DNA of 64,000 nucleotides from Tillus elongatus (Eukaryota > Arthropoda > Insecta > Coleoptera > Cleridae). Both the position numbers and the translations under genes were made by a program. The notes beneath the pieces were generated by a model. It had not been told where the DNA came from. It saw only the letters and a list, made by a program, of their open reading frames with translations, and searched no databases. The stretch's first letter is position 1. Every line of letters starts with the position of its first letter. The DNA is taken from assembly GCA_964006375.1 (NCBI GenBank), contig OZ023264.1, positions 173,524,295 to 173,588,294 on the forward strand, given 5' to 3'. This document shows, one piece after another, positions 36,661 to 50,049 of this stretch.

Positions 36661-36821
36661 CGCGCCTTTAACAAAAGCAAGTTACTAATTTTACTGCTGT
36701 CACTAGATTAAACTATGTGTCAAATTTCAGTTTTCTCACCTGACATTGCAACAAAAGCCTCCTATTTCCATAAACGAACTCATGTATAAATTCCAATATA
36801 GATTCCCCGTTGGACTGGTGG

Positions 36822-37411
36822 ATATCTCAGAAATTATGCTATTTAGGTATAGGACATAGTTAATAAAAGTTGTAGAGTTATGTCTGTAAAATGCTTTGGA
36901 ATAGAAATATATAGGGTGTTCCATTTGAAAAAATCAAGTTATACCCGCTTGAATTTCGATATTTTGTCAGGCTGTTATCGTACACCCTGTATAAAAAATA
37001 GATTTTCATTCCAATAATTTTGCAAGACATAGTTACCAGCAATCTGTTGTCCAAAAATATATTTTCTATATTTACACTTAACAAGGATATATCAAATTAT
37101 AAAAAGAGCTGTGATAACAAATATTTGTCAAAAATCGCCAATATTTCAAAAACTAATAATGCTAGGTGCAGAAAGTACTACATAAAATCTATCTCAAATT
37201 GGATCTTCTTTCTGAAAATGCAAAAATATACAGGGTGTTTCATTTAAAATAACGAAGTTGGTAGCGACTTCCGGTATAACCGGAAGTGCTAGAGTAGTGC
37301 AACTATTTTAATCAGAATGGTAATATCGTATAATGGCCGAATCCAAATTTTCATCTGTCAAATCGGATGAGAAGGTCATAAACTTCTAATGAGCACTTCT
37401 CAGCAATCACC

Positions 37412-37414
<3 letters not shown>
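36822..37414 (-). repeat. Right terminal inverted repeat, 593 bp
   Basis: Reverse complement of 34348-34940, ending ATCACCCTG at 37414 and followed at once by TATATA. The match begins at ATATCTCAGAAATTATGC. Confidence 0.94.

Positions 37415-37476
<62 letters not shown>
37415..37476. repeat. (TA)n, right half of split tract
   Basis: TA tract continuing the target site of the transposon to its left. Confidence 0.97.
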
Positions 37477-37479
<3 letters not shown>

Positions 37480-37714
37480 ATATAAACATTGAAACTGACC
37501 CCGGATATAGGTTCTATGGCTCCTAGTTCGAGCTCATTTGAAATTTTTTTTGCAAAGTCGATACCTCTCTATTAGTGATTTTTTTTTGATAAAAATTCAC
37601 TAAAAATTCGCTAATAGAGAGGTATCGATTGTGATACTCTGCCAAAATTATTTCAAACGAGCGCGAATTTGGTCCCTTAGAACCCGAAACCAAGGTCCGT
37701 TTGAATTTTCATAT

Positions 37715-37718
<4 letters not shown>
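37477..37718. repeat. Inverted pair of D-family terminal segments
   Basis: Left: AACATTGAAACTGACCCCGG ... CGATACCTCTCTATTAGTGA. Right: the diverged inverse, CGCTAATAGAGAGGTATCGA ... CCAAGGTCCGTTTG. They meet at a TTAGTGATTTTT / AAAAATTCACTAA palindrome near 37575-37605. This is two D-family ends joined head to head. Confidence 0.85.
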
Positions 37719-37772
<54 letters not shown>

Positions 37773-38150
37773 GTGTGTATTTGTGTCCACACGATAACTA
37801 AAAAAGTTATTAATCGATTTTGGTGAAACTGGGCAAGAATATTTCTTTTATTGATGGCTTGGATGAGTGCGTTAGCCAGCCCTATGGGACCAGTTTTTCT
37901 AAAAAAGAATAACTTTTCCAAACAAAATTGTATCTCAAAAAGTGACAAAGCTATTTTTATGAAATTTAGGTGGTGTGTTGCCCTCGCATATATCTTACCA
38001 CACGCGGAAACTCAACTTTCTAGGTTTATAAAAAATGAGTTATGCAAATTTGAAGCATATAATGAAAATACCATAACGCACTTGCTGCGTCCCCAAATTT
38101 TTACTGTATCCGCTACAAAAATGCATTTGCAACGTCCAGACTTTTGTTGG
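37719..38150 (+). repeat. D-family copy, short
   Basis: (TA)n at 37719-37768, then GTGTCCACACGATAACTAAA, GATGAGTGCGTTAGCCAG, and the terminus ACCATAACGCACTTGCTGCG at about 38070-38090. Most of the middle is deleted. Confidence 0.78.
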
Positions 38151-39460
38151 TTCTTTTCTTGAATTGTGATTTCAATAATTTTTATTTGTATGTAATGCAC
38201 CTTTTTTGTTCATTTTACGTGTATTTAAATCATAGATTTTTTTAGTGAAATGTCTACAAATAGGGCACTAACTGATAAACAACTCGAGGAGGAGATACGA
38301 AAAATTATGGCTGGGTACAGTCACACAAATCGTTTAAAGGTCACGTAACGAACTCTATGCTTTGAAAAAGTGCATTTTGCTGTTTTACACGAGTTTTTGA
38401 ATAAAACGTTTTGAAATATTTTTTTAAAATACTAAATTCACCAAATTCCCATACTTGAGTATTGTGAATCTAATCCCATAATGTGGTGTTAAAGAAGTTG
38501 TTATATTAAGATATATTTCATTTTATAATAATCTGTAATATCATGAAAATCTCTACAAAATATTAACATCAAATATAATCGTTTCTAAACTTATCCCGTT
38601 TTTCTAAGTGGTCCATTAATTACGTCTACGTCTTTTTATCACAGTATTGGGAAAAGAAAAATCGACCTTTCCGATCTTTCAGTAACGCATTACGCCCCAA
38701 GTGACATTAAGTTGAACGGTTCGTAAGACAAGAAAATTAACCACGTAATAACGTCGATCATAATGATCCTTTTGAGGCCAGTTCTCGATTCGGACAATTT
38801 GCTTTCATCCTGTCATACCTGATCTGAATTATATATTCAACTGAAGCACTCTTCCCATCAAGAATTTAAAACTGACTGCGCTCTGTTCGCTGAATTTAAA
38901 ATTATTTAATTAACTTCCACATTGAAGAGATGATAAGGTAGCATTGAAGAAGGACGTGTTCTAATCTAAGCCCGGTTCTACTGATATGTATAAACCTGGT
39001 ATGTGATGTACATTTTAAATAGCACGTTATATCTAAATAATAATATGTTACATTCTCGGTTTTGCTGCTGACCTATCTACGGAGGTAATGAATTCCTAAA
39101 ATAAACTAGAACAGCGAGTTTGGAAAATGAATAATAATATGAAGACCAGAGTGGACCTACACCTACGTTGCTAGTTTGGAGGGATAATGGATCCGCTCAC
39201 GTAAGGCGCAGGTGGCAGGATATATTTGCGGGCCAAACTTTAAACAGTACTACATAGGAAATTTAAATTAATAGGCAATGAGGTTAGGGCATTATGTCTG
39301 AGCAAGGTGGAAGCCTAAGCGGTGCAGGTTTTGTGTATCCCTTGATGTTACAGCTTAATAGATACCACGTCCTTGAACGCACTAATTCAAGGCCAACTTA
39401 GTTGTGCTCGATAGTATTGGTGTCGCTGTACGAGGAGATAGTGAGAATTATTTAATCTAT
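38151..39460. other. 1.3 kb without recognised features
   Basis: One short frame at 38250-38348 reads MSTNRALTDKQLEEEIRKIM, continuing AGYSHTNRLKVT. Its start is loosely like some piggyBac-type N termini, but it is far too short to call. The rest is AT-rich and featureless. A degraded D-family end (ACGCAGCGCCTTATCGTAGT) lies at about 39477-39496. Confidence 0.4.
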
Positions 39461-39624
39461 AACAAAAATTTCGTGACGCAGCGCCTTATCGTAGTGAATT
39501 TTCAAAATAATTGTACACTAAAACGGCATTCTTCTAAAATTATATCTTTAAATTTAATCCGACCTTAGAGGTCGGTTCTAGAGGTCCATAATATGATAAT
39601 TTAAAGAATCTTTTTTTAATTTCA

Positions 39625-41200
39625 ACAACACACCACCTAAATACTATCGTACAGTGGATGTCGACAAGGATAAAAGAGGCACTTTGTTAATTCTGGACTT
39701 GAAGATTTGGAGGTTCGGAGGAGAAGGAAAAACATGTGCCGGCAAGGAATTCCACAACTTGTAACTTCTCGGGACAAAGGAGCAGGCATAACAAGATGTT
39801 CTCTGTCTGGTGACCTGGACAGTAAAAGGGTGCATTCGCTCTGTTCCCCTGGTAGATCTGTTGAGGGCAGCAGGTGGAGGAACTATGGAGGAAAACTCCT
39901 CTGACCAGTGGCCGTGTAGATATCTATAAAAGAGAGAGAGGTCACCAACGGCACGTGGGTGGGCAAGGGATGGCAGCCTATGGGTGAGAGTAGAGTCACC
40001 GATGAGACGTATAGCTCTCTTCTGAATGGAGTTCAGGATAGCGAGTGTAGAAGCGGCAGCGGCACCCCAGATGTGGGAGCAGTATTCGAGGTTTGGCCTT
40101 ATTTGTGAAGTATAAAAGGTATATAAATTAGCTGGTGAAAAAAATTTGCGAGCCCGGAAGAGGAAACCTAATTTCTTAGCAGCCGCTTCTGCAATTGATG
40201 TGACATGTTGGTGCCAATTGAGATTTCGATCCACAGAAATGCCAACAAGAGAAAAGGACTCATTACTTTGAATAACTTGGTTGTTCATTGTGATGGGTCT
40301 AGGGCTTGTGTATCTCTTATGAGAAAGAAAGCAAGACTGAGATGTGGTTGGGTTGAATTGTATTAGATTTCTACTTTCCCACTCTAATATTTTTTGGAGG
40401 TCCACGCAGACAGAACCATCCATGAGTCTGCGATCCTCATCTAATTGGGCTGAAGAGACAGGCTTAGAATATTGTATATTTAAGTGGAGGGTGCTGTCGT
40501 CTGCGTAACTGTGAACTGGGTTGGATGTGCTAGAGAGGAGGTCATTGATGTGGAGAAGAAACAAAGTAGGGGCTAAAGCTGAACCTTGAGGAACTCCTGC
40601 ATTAATTGGATACAGTTTAGAGGAATGGCCATCCACAACAACAGAAATGCTTCTGTTGGAGAGTAAATTTGCTGTCCAGGTACAAAGTTTTGTTGGTAGG
40701 CCATAGGCCAGAAGTTTATTAGGCAGCGCTGCGTGCCAGACCTGGTCGATTGCTTTGGATATGTCTAGAGCGACAATCTGGGATTCACCGTGTAGTTCCA
40801 TAGACTTGTTCCAAGAATGGGTGACAAAGGAAAGGAGGTCGGCAGTCAATCTGCGCTGACGGAATTCATACTGCCTGTCGTGAATTAGACTGTGTTTTTC
40901 AAGAAATTTTAGTAATTCGGTGTTTATATAGTTTTCCATCACTTTAGAGACGACTGAAAGGAAATAAATAGGCCTGTAGTTGCTAGGAAGAGCTTTGGAT
41001 CCTTGCTTGTAGACGGGTTGTACTCGAGCAGTTTTCCAGTTATTAGGGAATATGCCTTTATTGTAAGATATCTGAAACAGACGAGTCAGGGCACGAGCAA
41101 GTTCTGGTGCTCATTTTTTGAGAACAATTGCTGGGATCTCGTCAAGGCCAGAGGCTTTGCTGGTATTAAGAGAAGAGAAGAGAGGTATTACCATCGAAGG
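39625..41200 (-). mobile_element. Jockey-like copy B, 5'-truncated
   Basis: 3' end at about 39625 (poly-T in plus orientation, GTTGTTGAAATT before an A-run on the minus strand). The coding part is the RT only; the sequence stops matching near 41200, beside a duplicated GGTATTACCATCG. This is typical 5' truncation. It is the best preserved of the four jockey copies in the RT region. Confidence 0.88.
39644..41128 (-). CDS. Jockey-like reverse transcriptase, partial
   Basis: Open for 432 codons from 40942 to the natural stop at 39644. The same frame continues upstream to about 41128, where a TGA interrupts (KK-stop-APE), with further RT residues beyond. Motifs: SKVMENYINTELLKFLEKHS, QYEFRQRRLTADLLSFVTHS, VALDISKAIDQVWH (first Asp), GVPQGSALAPTLFLLHINDL, HSYADDSTLH (YADD), FSLVGISVDRNLNWHQHVTS, then thumb and C-terminal RTSCYACSFVPRSYKLWNSL. 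The palm is intact but fingers and endonuclease are missing, so it would not act alone. Confidence 0.88.
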
Positions 41201-41215
41201 TATTACCATCGCTAT

Positions 41216-41740
41216 ATCTCTATTATCAAAAACATAGCTTAGTCTTATGTTCTAGCTCCTTCTGAGACAAATCCCCAGAACTAAATTTTGTATGAAGCTT
41301 GAAAATGAAGTTTTGGTAGGCATATCTAGGTTTAAGTCTAAGTCTCTTTAAATACATTTGTATTACAAATTTCAATAAAGTTACAAAAGCTCTCTAAAAG
41401 AAAACTTAATTCGTATTCAGAAAAACAAATTAGCAGCCAAATTATAAACGTGGGAGGTACTTTGGCTTATTAATCGCCTGGATGGTTTAGTTTTAGTCAA
41501 CCTATTTAAACCGGTTTCTAAAACATCAAAAATGGTTTTTTTTTAAGAAATAATCTACTTTTTTATGAACCATAAAGGAATGTCTCCTGAAAATTTTAAT
41601 TTTAGACCCAATAGTGACAAAGTTACTCAGGTGTCTTAAATAAAACTCAGTTCTTGGTCCAAACGTGTGAAATCTGGACAAAATAAGTTCTACCAAATAT
41701 TAACGTTAGTGAAACAAAACAAAATGTTACATTGAAACAC
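41216..41740. other. No recognised feature
   Basis: AT-rich sequence with no identifiable motif. Confidence 0.5.
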
Positions 41741-41744
41741 GCGG

Positions 41745-41812
41745 AGATAGAACCCCGGCGCTAGAAAAGCCACGGTATCATATCCTAATGGTAAACTGTG
41801 AATTACAGAATC
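41745..41812 (-). ncRNA. tRNA-like relic (possible SINE head)
   Basis: Minus strand contains ACCATTAGGATATGATACCG, TGGCTTTTCTAGCGCC and GGGGTTCTATCTCCG. The first recalls the D-arm of tRNA-Glu and the last is near the B box (GGTTCRANNCC). The acceptor stem cannot be closed, so it is not a functional tRNA. Confidence 0.3.
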
Positions 41813-41924
41813 AACAAGCTGTTAGAAATCATTTTCATAGAAACGTGAGCCTATTGTGTTTACAAGTTTTATTTCATTTTTTCGTATCTTCTCATGCTTT
41901 TATTATTTTTGTTTTATTATTTTT

Positions 41925-42347
<423 letters not shown>

Positions 42348-43304
42348 TGTAGTTAAAACTTGCATTTCAAACTTAGTTTCCTGAATTCGCACTTAATTGA
42401 TTGATTTTTCCATTCAACTAAATGTAACAGAATCGTTCAATTAACGCAGTAAAGTGGAGGTGGAGCTCTGTCCAACTTTCCGGCTACTGATGAAATGGTT
42501 AAATAATGGGCATTATGTTACCCATTAAAAACATATAAATTAATGTATAAATGCGATTTAAAAGACCGGAGGGTGTTATTTTAAGCGACACCGGGATCGT
42601 TATTCGGGAGCTTTGCTACAATCGAACAGACATTCGGTCAGATTTCACTGGGATATCCAGTAACATCGGCGGAATCCATCCGCTGTAACCTCTTCAATGT
42701 TTCGAACTCGACAGACATTAAATCGGGCTGTGTAGGCCAAAGGGTGTATGGATATTGTGATTGCGATCTCCAGATATGATTTCGATATTTCAAAGCGGAA
42801 GCTATTAGCAAAGAGAGAGAAAATAACGACGTCAACAGTACCGGGAAGAACACAGTAACGATTCCAGGGCATTGTTGGCCGAGGTCAACCCCCCACGACG
42901 AAACACGGGGAGCAATAAAACACAAACACGACGTCAGGGGAGATCACACCATCACACTATCACACCAACGTTGATTGTCTCCCTCCTACATCGTGTAATC
43001 ACTATAAATGTGTATAGTTCGCAGCAATCTCGCACAACTTTTCGACTACGGTTGCCACTTTTCTCTCTTGTTCATCGCCATCAACACGGCTTGGAGAAAA
43101 TGAACATTGTTCTTTTGAAATTCCCGTGGAAGTTTGCGAGGATGTCGAATTTTTACGTTAGAGCTAAGAGTTATACGTAGCTTCACGCTCTTCCGACCAT
43201 GTTACTTTACAGGACAACAGAACTGACTTGCTATGAGTAAAAAATAAATTGGAATCTAATTATATTTTTCTGGGCGATTTTATATAAAGCTGACTGAGCT
43301 AGTA
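42348..43304. other. 0.95 kb without recognised features
   Basis: A 102-codon frame at 42872-43180 and minus-strand frames at 42638-42925 show no domain. Composition between 42540 and 43200 is less AT-rich than the D family, so it may be unique DNA. Confidence 0.45.
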
Positions 43305-45473
<2,169 letters not shown>

Positions 45474-46149
45474 TATATAGCACACTGAGCTTATACCATT
45501 ATTCTTTTACAATGCACTTATACTTTGCTACGTACAGACTTGGATACTACTTCTCTGGCTTCACTGTCGGTTTTCACGGCTTTTATAAATGAAGGAGGTA
45601 GCCAGAGCGTAAGCTAACGGGAGCAAGTGGCCCTTCTGAATTCTGAATGTTCTAAGATGTTATTCAATGTTTCTGTAATCGGTTTTGCTGCTTGGCAGCA
45701 TACTCAGACAGAAGAAAGTTGCATTAATTCAAAATCACGACAACTGCAAATAAAGATCTGTTGCTATGTTATGATGTTTTGTGAAAAAAAGTATTTAAAA
45801 TGGAAATAAACTAAAACAAAACGACGGATGCCACCTTCAAAATGTCTACGTGCTGTATGTCAATGTTTAACACAAAGATGGAACTAACCTATAACAGTAA
45901 TAACTTAGTAACAATTAGAAAAGTCAAATAACTAAACAATAACAATAATAAAGCAGACTCTATACAATGAAAATATCGACACACATCAACTCACTATCTT
46001 ATTACAACTTTTTTTTTTAAACAGTTAGATTGATTTTGTTTTATTTGTTTAATTAGAAAGAAAAATATCCGAGAAAGATAACCCATTAAATCAGTTTGCT
46101 CATTCAAAACAAGGCAGCTATTTTCGCGTATATGCTTTCTTACCTCTAA
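45474..46149. other. No recognised feature
   Basis: Short frames near 45627-45809 carry no domain; the remainder is AT-rich. Confidence 0.5.
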
Positions 46150-46385
46150 TGCTTCAAAAAAGTCTAGTTGAAATTTATAAATTAGCTTGTACACATTGTG
46201 AGGCAATCTATATCGGTCGAACTTTTAGAACTTTTAAGAACCGATACAAACAACATTTGCCAGAAACAACCACGGTGACCAATATACATTTACAAAACAT
46301 AATATTGATACCCAACATAGACCCACAGTATACAACTGCATAAACCCGCAACATTTTTGCAATGACAAACGTAAACTAGACTAAA
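46150..46385 (+). pseudogene. Penelope-like GIY-YIG fragment
   Basis: Reads VEIYKLACTHCEAIYIGRTF, continuing RTFKNRYKQHLPETTT. This is a GIY-YIG core (EIY in place of GIY; YIGRTF; Arg and Lys-Gln-His following), different in sequence from the PLEs at 18513 and 24694, so a third PLE lineage. RT and Glu-bearing C-terminal part are missing. Confidence 0.7.
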
Positions 46386-46389
46386 AACT

Positions 46390-46947
46390 TAGGTCTGTAA
46401 GTTTAAAGACAAAAAAGTTATGGGCATTTAAAGAAAAAAAATTGGGTTTTCCTCAAAACGCCAAAGTAGCGATTTGAAACGTCGAAATTGGCAAAACTTA
46501 GGCAAAGTACCTGAAAGAGATACGGATTATAAACAGATATGTCGCAAGAAGAGTGTTCTGCAAAGCCTTAAGTTTCAGCTTCAACTGTCATTGTACTTGA
46601 TTTTACTAAAATATTTCTAGGAAATTCTTTTAAAATAGACCCTTTTTCTGATGCTTTGGCGGTAGTTTTAGTTAAATTTATAAGCGCCTCCGTGGCCGTG
46701 CGGGAAAGTCGGTTCAGACTTTCCAATACGGACTCGGGGGTCGACGGTTCGAGCCTCACCGGCGGCGGATGATTTTTCAAAATCACTGTCGTTGTTGAGA
46801 TCGAGCTCAAGGTGGAGGGTAGGTTAGTTTAGATGAGCAAAAAGGGTCAGCAATGGCCTAATTGCCAGTAAGCATCTTACCTTTTTTTTTAGTTAAATTT
46901 ATGGTTTAACGGTTTATAATTTTTAGCTAATTTTCGTTGAAAAAATT
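46390..46947 (+). repeat. D-family fragment split by a SINE
   Basis: GTCTGTAAGTTTAAAGACAA, CTCAAAACGCCAAAGTAGCG, CTGATGCTTTGGCGGTAGTT and, after the SINE, GGTTTAACGGTTTATAATTT. Confidence 0.82.
46682..46888 (+). mobile_element. tRNA-derived SINE, 207 bp, intact
   Basis: Head GCGCCTCCGTGGCCGTGCGG (A-box region) and GACGGTTCGAGCCTCACC (B box), a ~110-bp body, and a T-run tail. Flanked by 14-bp duplications TTAGTTAAATTTAT at 46668-46681 and 46889-46902, which proves insertion into the D-family repeat. The tRNA-like head has a long variable arm (Leu/Ser type). Unrelated to the SINE at 57116. Confidence 0.92.
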
Positions 46948-47043
46948 CGGGTTAGCTCGCTGCTGAGTGGCGGGCCGGTCGGGATAGCTCGGCATTGGGT
47001 GGCGGAATCGTCAGGTCAGCTCGGTGCTGGGTAGCGAACCGGT
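46948..47043. repeat. 32-bp GC-rich minisatellite, three units
   Basis: Units start CGGGTTAGCTCG (46948), CGGGATAGCTCG (46980) and CAGGTCAGCTCG (47012), each 32 bp. This is the most GC-rich short block in this AT-rich area and does not match other repeats here. Confidence 0.9.
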
Positions 47044-47049
47044 TCCTAA

Positions 47050-47999
47050 ATTCTTCTTCTATACCTACTTGCATCATATTTCGCTAAAAAATGCAAAACG
47101 CAATAATATAAGGGTGTTCGAAAAAAACAATTGTGGAGATTACCAACGACTTATGGACCAGCCTGTCATTGTCAACATATTTTTATAGGATGCAGCTTAA
47201 GACACACTATAATTAATGTATACAATGTTTTTTTCGTTTCTTGTTTAATAACAATTATCTTGAGCTTTACCGTAGAAATGCGTCACCTTGTATATATGCA
47301 AACAGATAAAAACTGAAAGTAAACCCGATGTGGATTATAGGGGGCCTAGTTTGTGCTCATTTGATGAAATCTTTTTAAAATTCAAAAGTCGCGGTCTCCT
47401 CATTAACGAATTTTTGCTTCGAAAATTAGCTAAAAATTATAGACTGTTAAACCATAAACTTAACAAAACCTACAGCCAAAGGATCAACTTAACTAAACCT
47501 ACAGCCAAAGCATCAGATAAAGTGTCTATTTGAAATGAATTTTCGGTAAACATTTTAGTAAAATGACAGTGACGGTCGAAGCTGAAACTTAAGCGTTCGC
47601 CGAACATTCTTCTTGCAATATTTTCTTTTCATAATACGTATTTGTATGAGGTTCTTTTCCTAAATATTGCCAATTTTGACGTTTCAAATCGCGACTTTGA
47701 CGTTTTGAGGAAAACTCCAACATTTTTTTAACGGCCCCTAACTTTCTTGTCTTTAAACTTTAGGGACCTACATTTTGGTACATGCTGCACTCTTTATAAT
47801 ACAAACACGCGTACCAAATTTGGTTGCCCCCTACTTTGTAATTTCCGGAGATATCAATTTTTTTCGAAAGGAAACACAAAAGTTTCCGGGAAAACATAGG
47901 TCGATTTTCCTGGTTAACGAACTTGTCTAAGCCACTAGCAAAAGGAAGGTACTTACCAAACTTGCTCAAAATTGGCCCGTTCTTTTTTTAGTTATCGGT

Positions 48000-48091
<92 letters not shown>

Positions 48092-48168
48092 CTCATTTAA
48101 AGAAATTATTTTAAAATCCAAAAGTCGGGATCTCCCCATTAGTTAATTTTTTAAAAGAAAATTCACTA
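47050..48168 (-). repeat. D-family copy
   Basis: Minus strand: palindrome 48138-48168, (TA)n 48088-48003, ATCACACCGATAACTAAAAA, GGGCAACCAAATTTGGTACG, CTCAAAACGTCAAAGTCGCG, a second terminal-like segment around 47300-47420, and TCCATAAGTCGTTGGTAATC. It ends before the MITE-like module. Confidence 0.82.
48003..48088. repeat. (TA)n microsatellite, ~86 bp
   Basis: TA tract within the D-family copy. Confidence 0.98.
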
Positions 48169-48170
48169 AA

Positions 48171-48949
48171 ATGTGAAAGAATGCTTGGTTATGTAGAGAA
48201 AAATATATAGAATCAAATGGTAAATAGACGTAAGTAAATCTCAAACGATTCTAATAGTCCTGCAAATCGAAGATGAAACAAATTAATAGATATCCCTAGC
48301 ACAAGTTTGCGTAACGACTCAACCCTCAAATTCGTGAAACAAGATGAATGCCTATTAGCTCCAAAACACAGATAGTTATGGTGACTGATCGTAGACTATG
48401 CCTTCTAAGATCAAGTTTACGCGGCACTAGCATCAAATTAAACGTTCCTTAACTCTATACCAATAATTGGATGTAACATTAATGTCATAACAGCCATTAC
48501 GATCAATGAATGATGTTTAGAAGCTCGCCTGTCTGAAATTATAAATGTTACCCGAGTTCTCTGCTGATGGTGGTCTAACCGCAACCCAGGAATCTATCCT
48601 AGTTCACGAACATTCTTGACATGAACATTCTAATTACCAAGGGCAATACTTAATTTATCTAGCGCTATTGTTGGTAGTTTTGGACGGAGAAGTCGCTCGA
48701 AATTAATTTTCTTATCAGCAGCTAGTTGCCTGTTGCAAATAGTTACTTTAAATATGGGCTACCCTCCTGAATATCTGGATAGGTTTATCCGGCGCTTTAC
48801 TTTACTAAATTCGCTTTAATGTAATACTATGGTACCACCCCGTAGACCACTCTGCACCAATAGGGCTTGTTGCAACCTACCTACACATACCGGGTGTGCC
48901 AATGAAAATTTCCCACCTGAAATCTACCGGAATTTAAAAAAGAAAAAAA
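48171..48949. other. No recognised feature
   Basis: Mixed sequence, no motif. The right edge (48950-48974) is a MITE-like terminus, GGGACGCAGCAAGTGCGTTA. Confidence 0.5.
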
Positions 48950-48974
48950 TTTGGGACGCAGCAAGTGCGTTATA

Positions 48975-49615
48975 TATAGATATACTGGCGGCGGCGCTTA
49001 CCCCAGCCTGGCTTTGGAGTACATTCTGAGGGCATGGAGACTGGCCAGGGTTGTATTCATTCCTAAACCTGATCACCTAACAGACCAGGCAAAGTCCCTG
49101 AGTCCAATAAGTCTCATGTCCTTCGTGCTAAAAACAATGGAAAAACTGCTCGACCGGCACATTAGGGGCGTGTACAAGAAGCATATCCCCTACACTGCGG
49201 AAAATATGCATACAGAGCAGGAATCTCAACAGAAACAGCACTGCTCCAACTTGTACTGAAACTGAAGAATACGCTGGACAACGGGGAGGTGGCGCTGGGG
49301 GCCTTCCTAGACCTAGAGGGGGCCTTCAGCAACACCTCATTCAGGTCGGTTCTGGCAGCTGTCATGGAGCGTGTAATAGGGGAGACTTGCCGCAGGTGGA
49401 TCGGTTCCATGATCAGGGACAGGACGGTGTTCACCTTACTCACGGGCGGGACTCTGCTGGCGGGGGTCGCGGCGGGGCGTCCGCAGGGGACCGTTCTGTC
49501 TCCCTTGCTCTGGTGCCTAGTTGTGGACGACCTGCTATAGAGGCTCTCGGGTGGGGGATATTAGGTACAGGGCTATGCAGACGACATTGTCATCATAGTC
49601 CAAGGAAAGGTTACA
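48975..49615 (+). pseudogene. R1/I-like reverse transcriptase fragment
   Basis: RT in several frames: RLARVVFIPKPDHLTDQAKS, SPISLMSFVLKTMEKLLDRH, STETALLQLVLKLKNTLDNG (frameshifted), ALGAFLDLEGAFSNT (first Asp), VAAGRPQGTVLSPLLWCLVV, then after a stop and frameshift QGYADDIVIIVQGK (YADD). It is the same family as 3370-4041 and ends where PLE sequence begins. The endonuclease and everything after YADD are absent. Confidence 0.84.
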
Positions 49616-49702
49616 CATTCAGGCCTGGTAATCAAGCTGCAACTACCCAACTTGCCTTCATCTACCGATCTAAGGAGTTTGAGGCATTAGTGTAAGTTTC
49701 CT
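49616..49702 (+). mobile_element. PLE coding-end remnant
   Basis: CGTAATCAAGC-like string with ACTACCCAACTTGCCTTCAT and CTAAGGAGTTTGAGGCATTA, matching the end of the PLE frame and first repeat at 25640-25720. It is the left flank of jockey copy C; its right counterpart is 52443-52530. Confidence 0.72.
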
Positions 49703-50049
49703 ATCAACTGTGGGTCCAGGGACTAACTAAAAGAATAGGCCCAAGGTAACTCCTGCCTGCCGTAAGAGGCGACTAATAAGAGTGGCAGGTGGTAGTGGAA
49801 TTTTCCTTTGCGTGATAGTAAATGACTTTTTCACGCCCGAGGAGGTACCACCCCTTACATCAAGGGCCCGGTGAAGTCCCAATAGACTTTTCGTGTCCTG
49901 GTGTATGGGTCGGTTTTCCTTACCAACAAAAATGATGATGGCTCCTCCTTGTACAAAAGATTCCAGAGATAAAATACCACTCCATTCGGATCTCTGAGAG
50001 AGGGGTGCGCAGGGGGCGCCGGAATCAAGATTAAATATATACTTCTCGT

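Noticed and set aside
38250..38348. Possible piggyBac transposase N-terminus
   Set aside because: Only 32 codons, then a stop; similarity is impressionistic and no catalytic region or TTAA-flanked ends were found.
42872..43180. 102-codon frame as host gene
   Set aside because: No domain; composition is ordinary and the frame lacks context.
46682..46766. Functional tRNA gene
   Set aside because: The head has A and B boxes but target duplications and a body plus T-run tail show it is a SINE; acceptor-stem pairing is poor.
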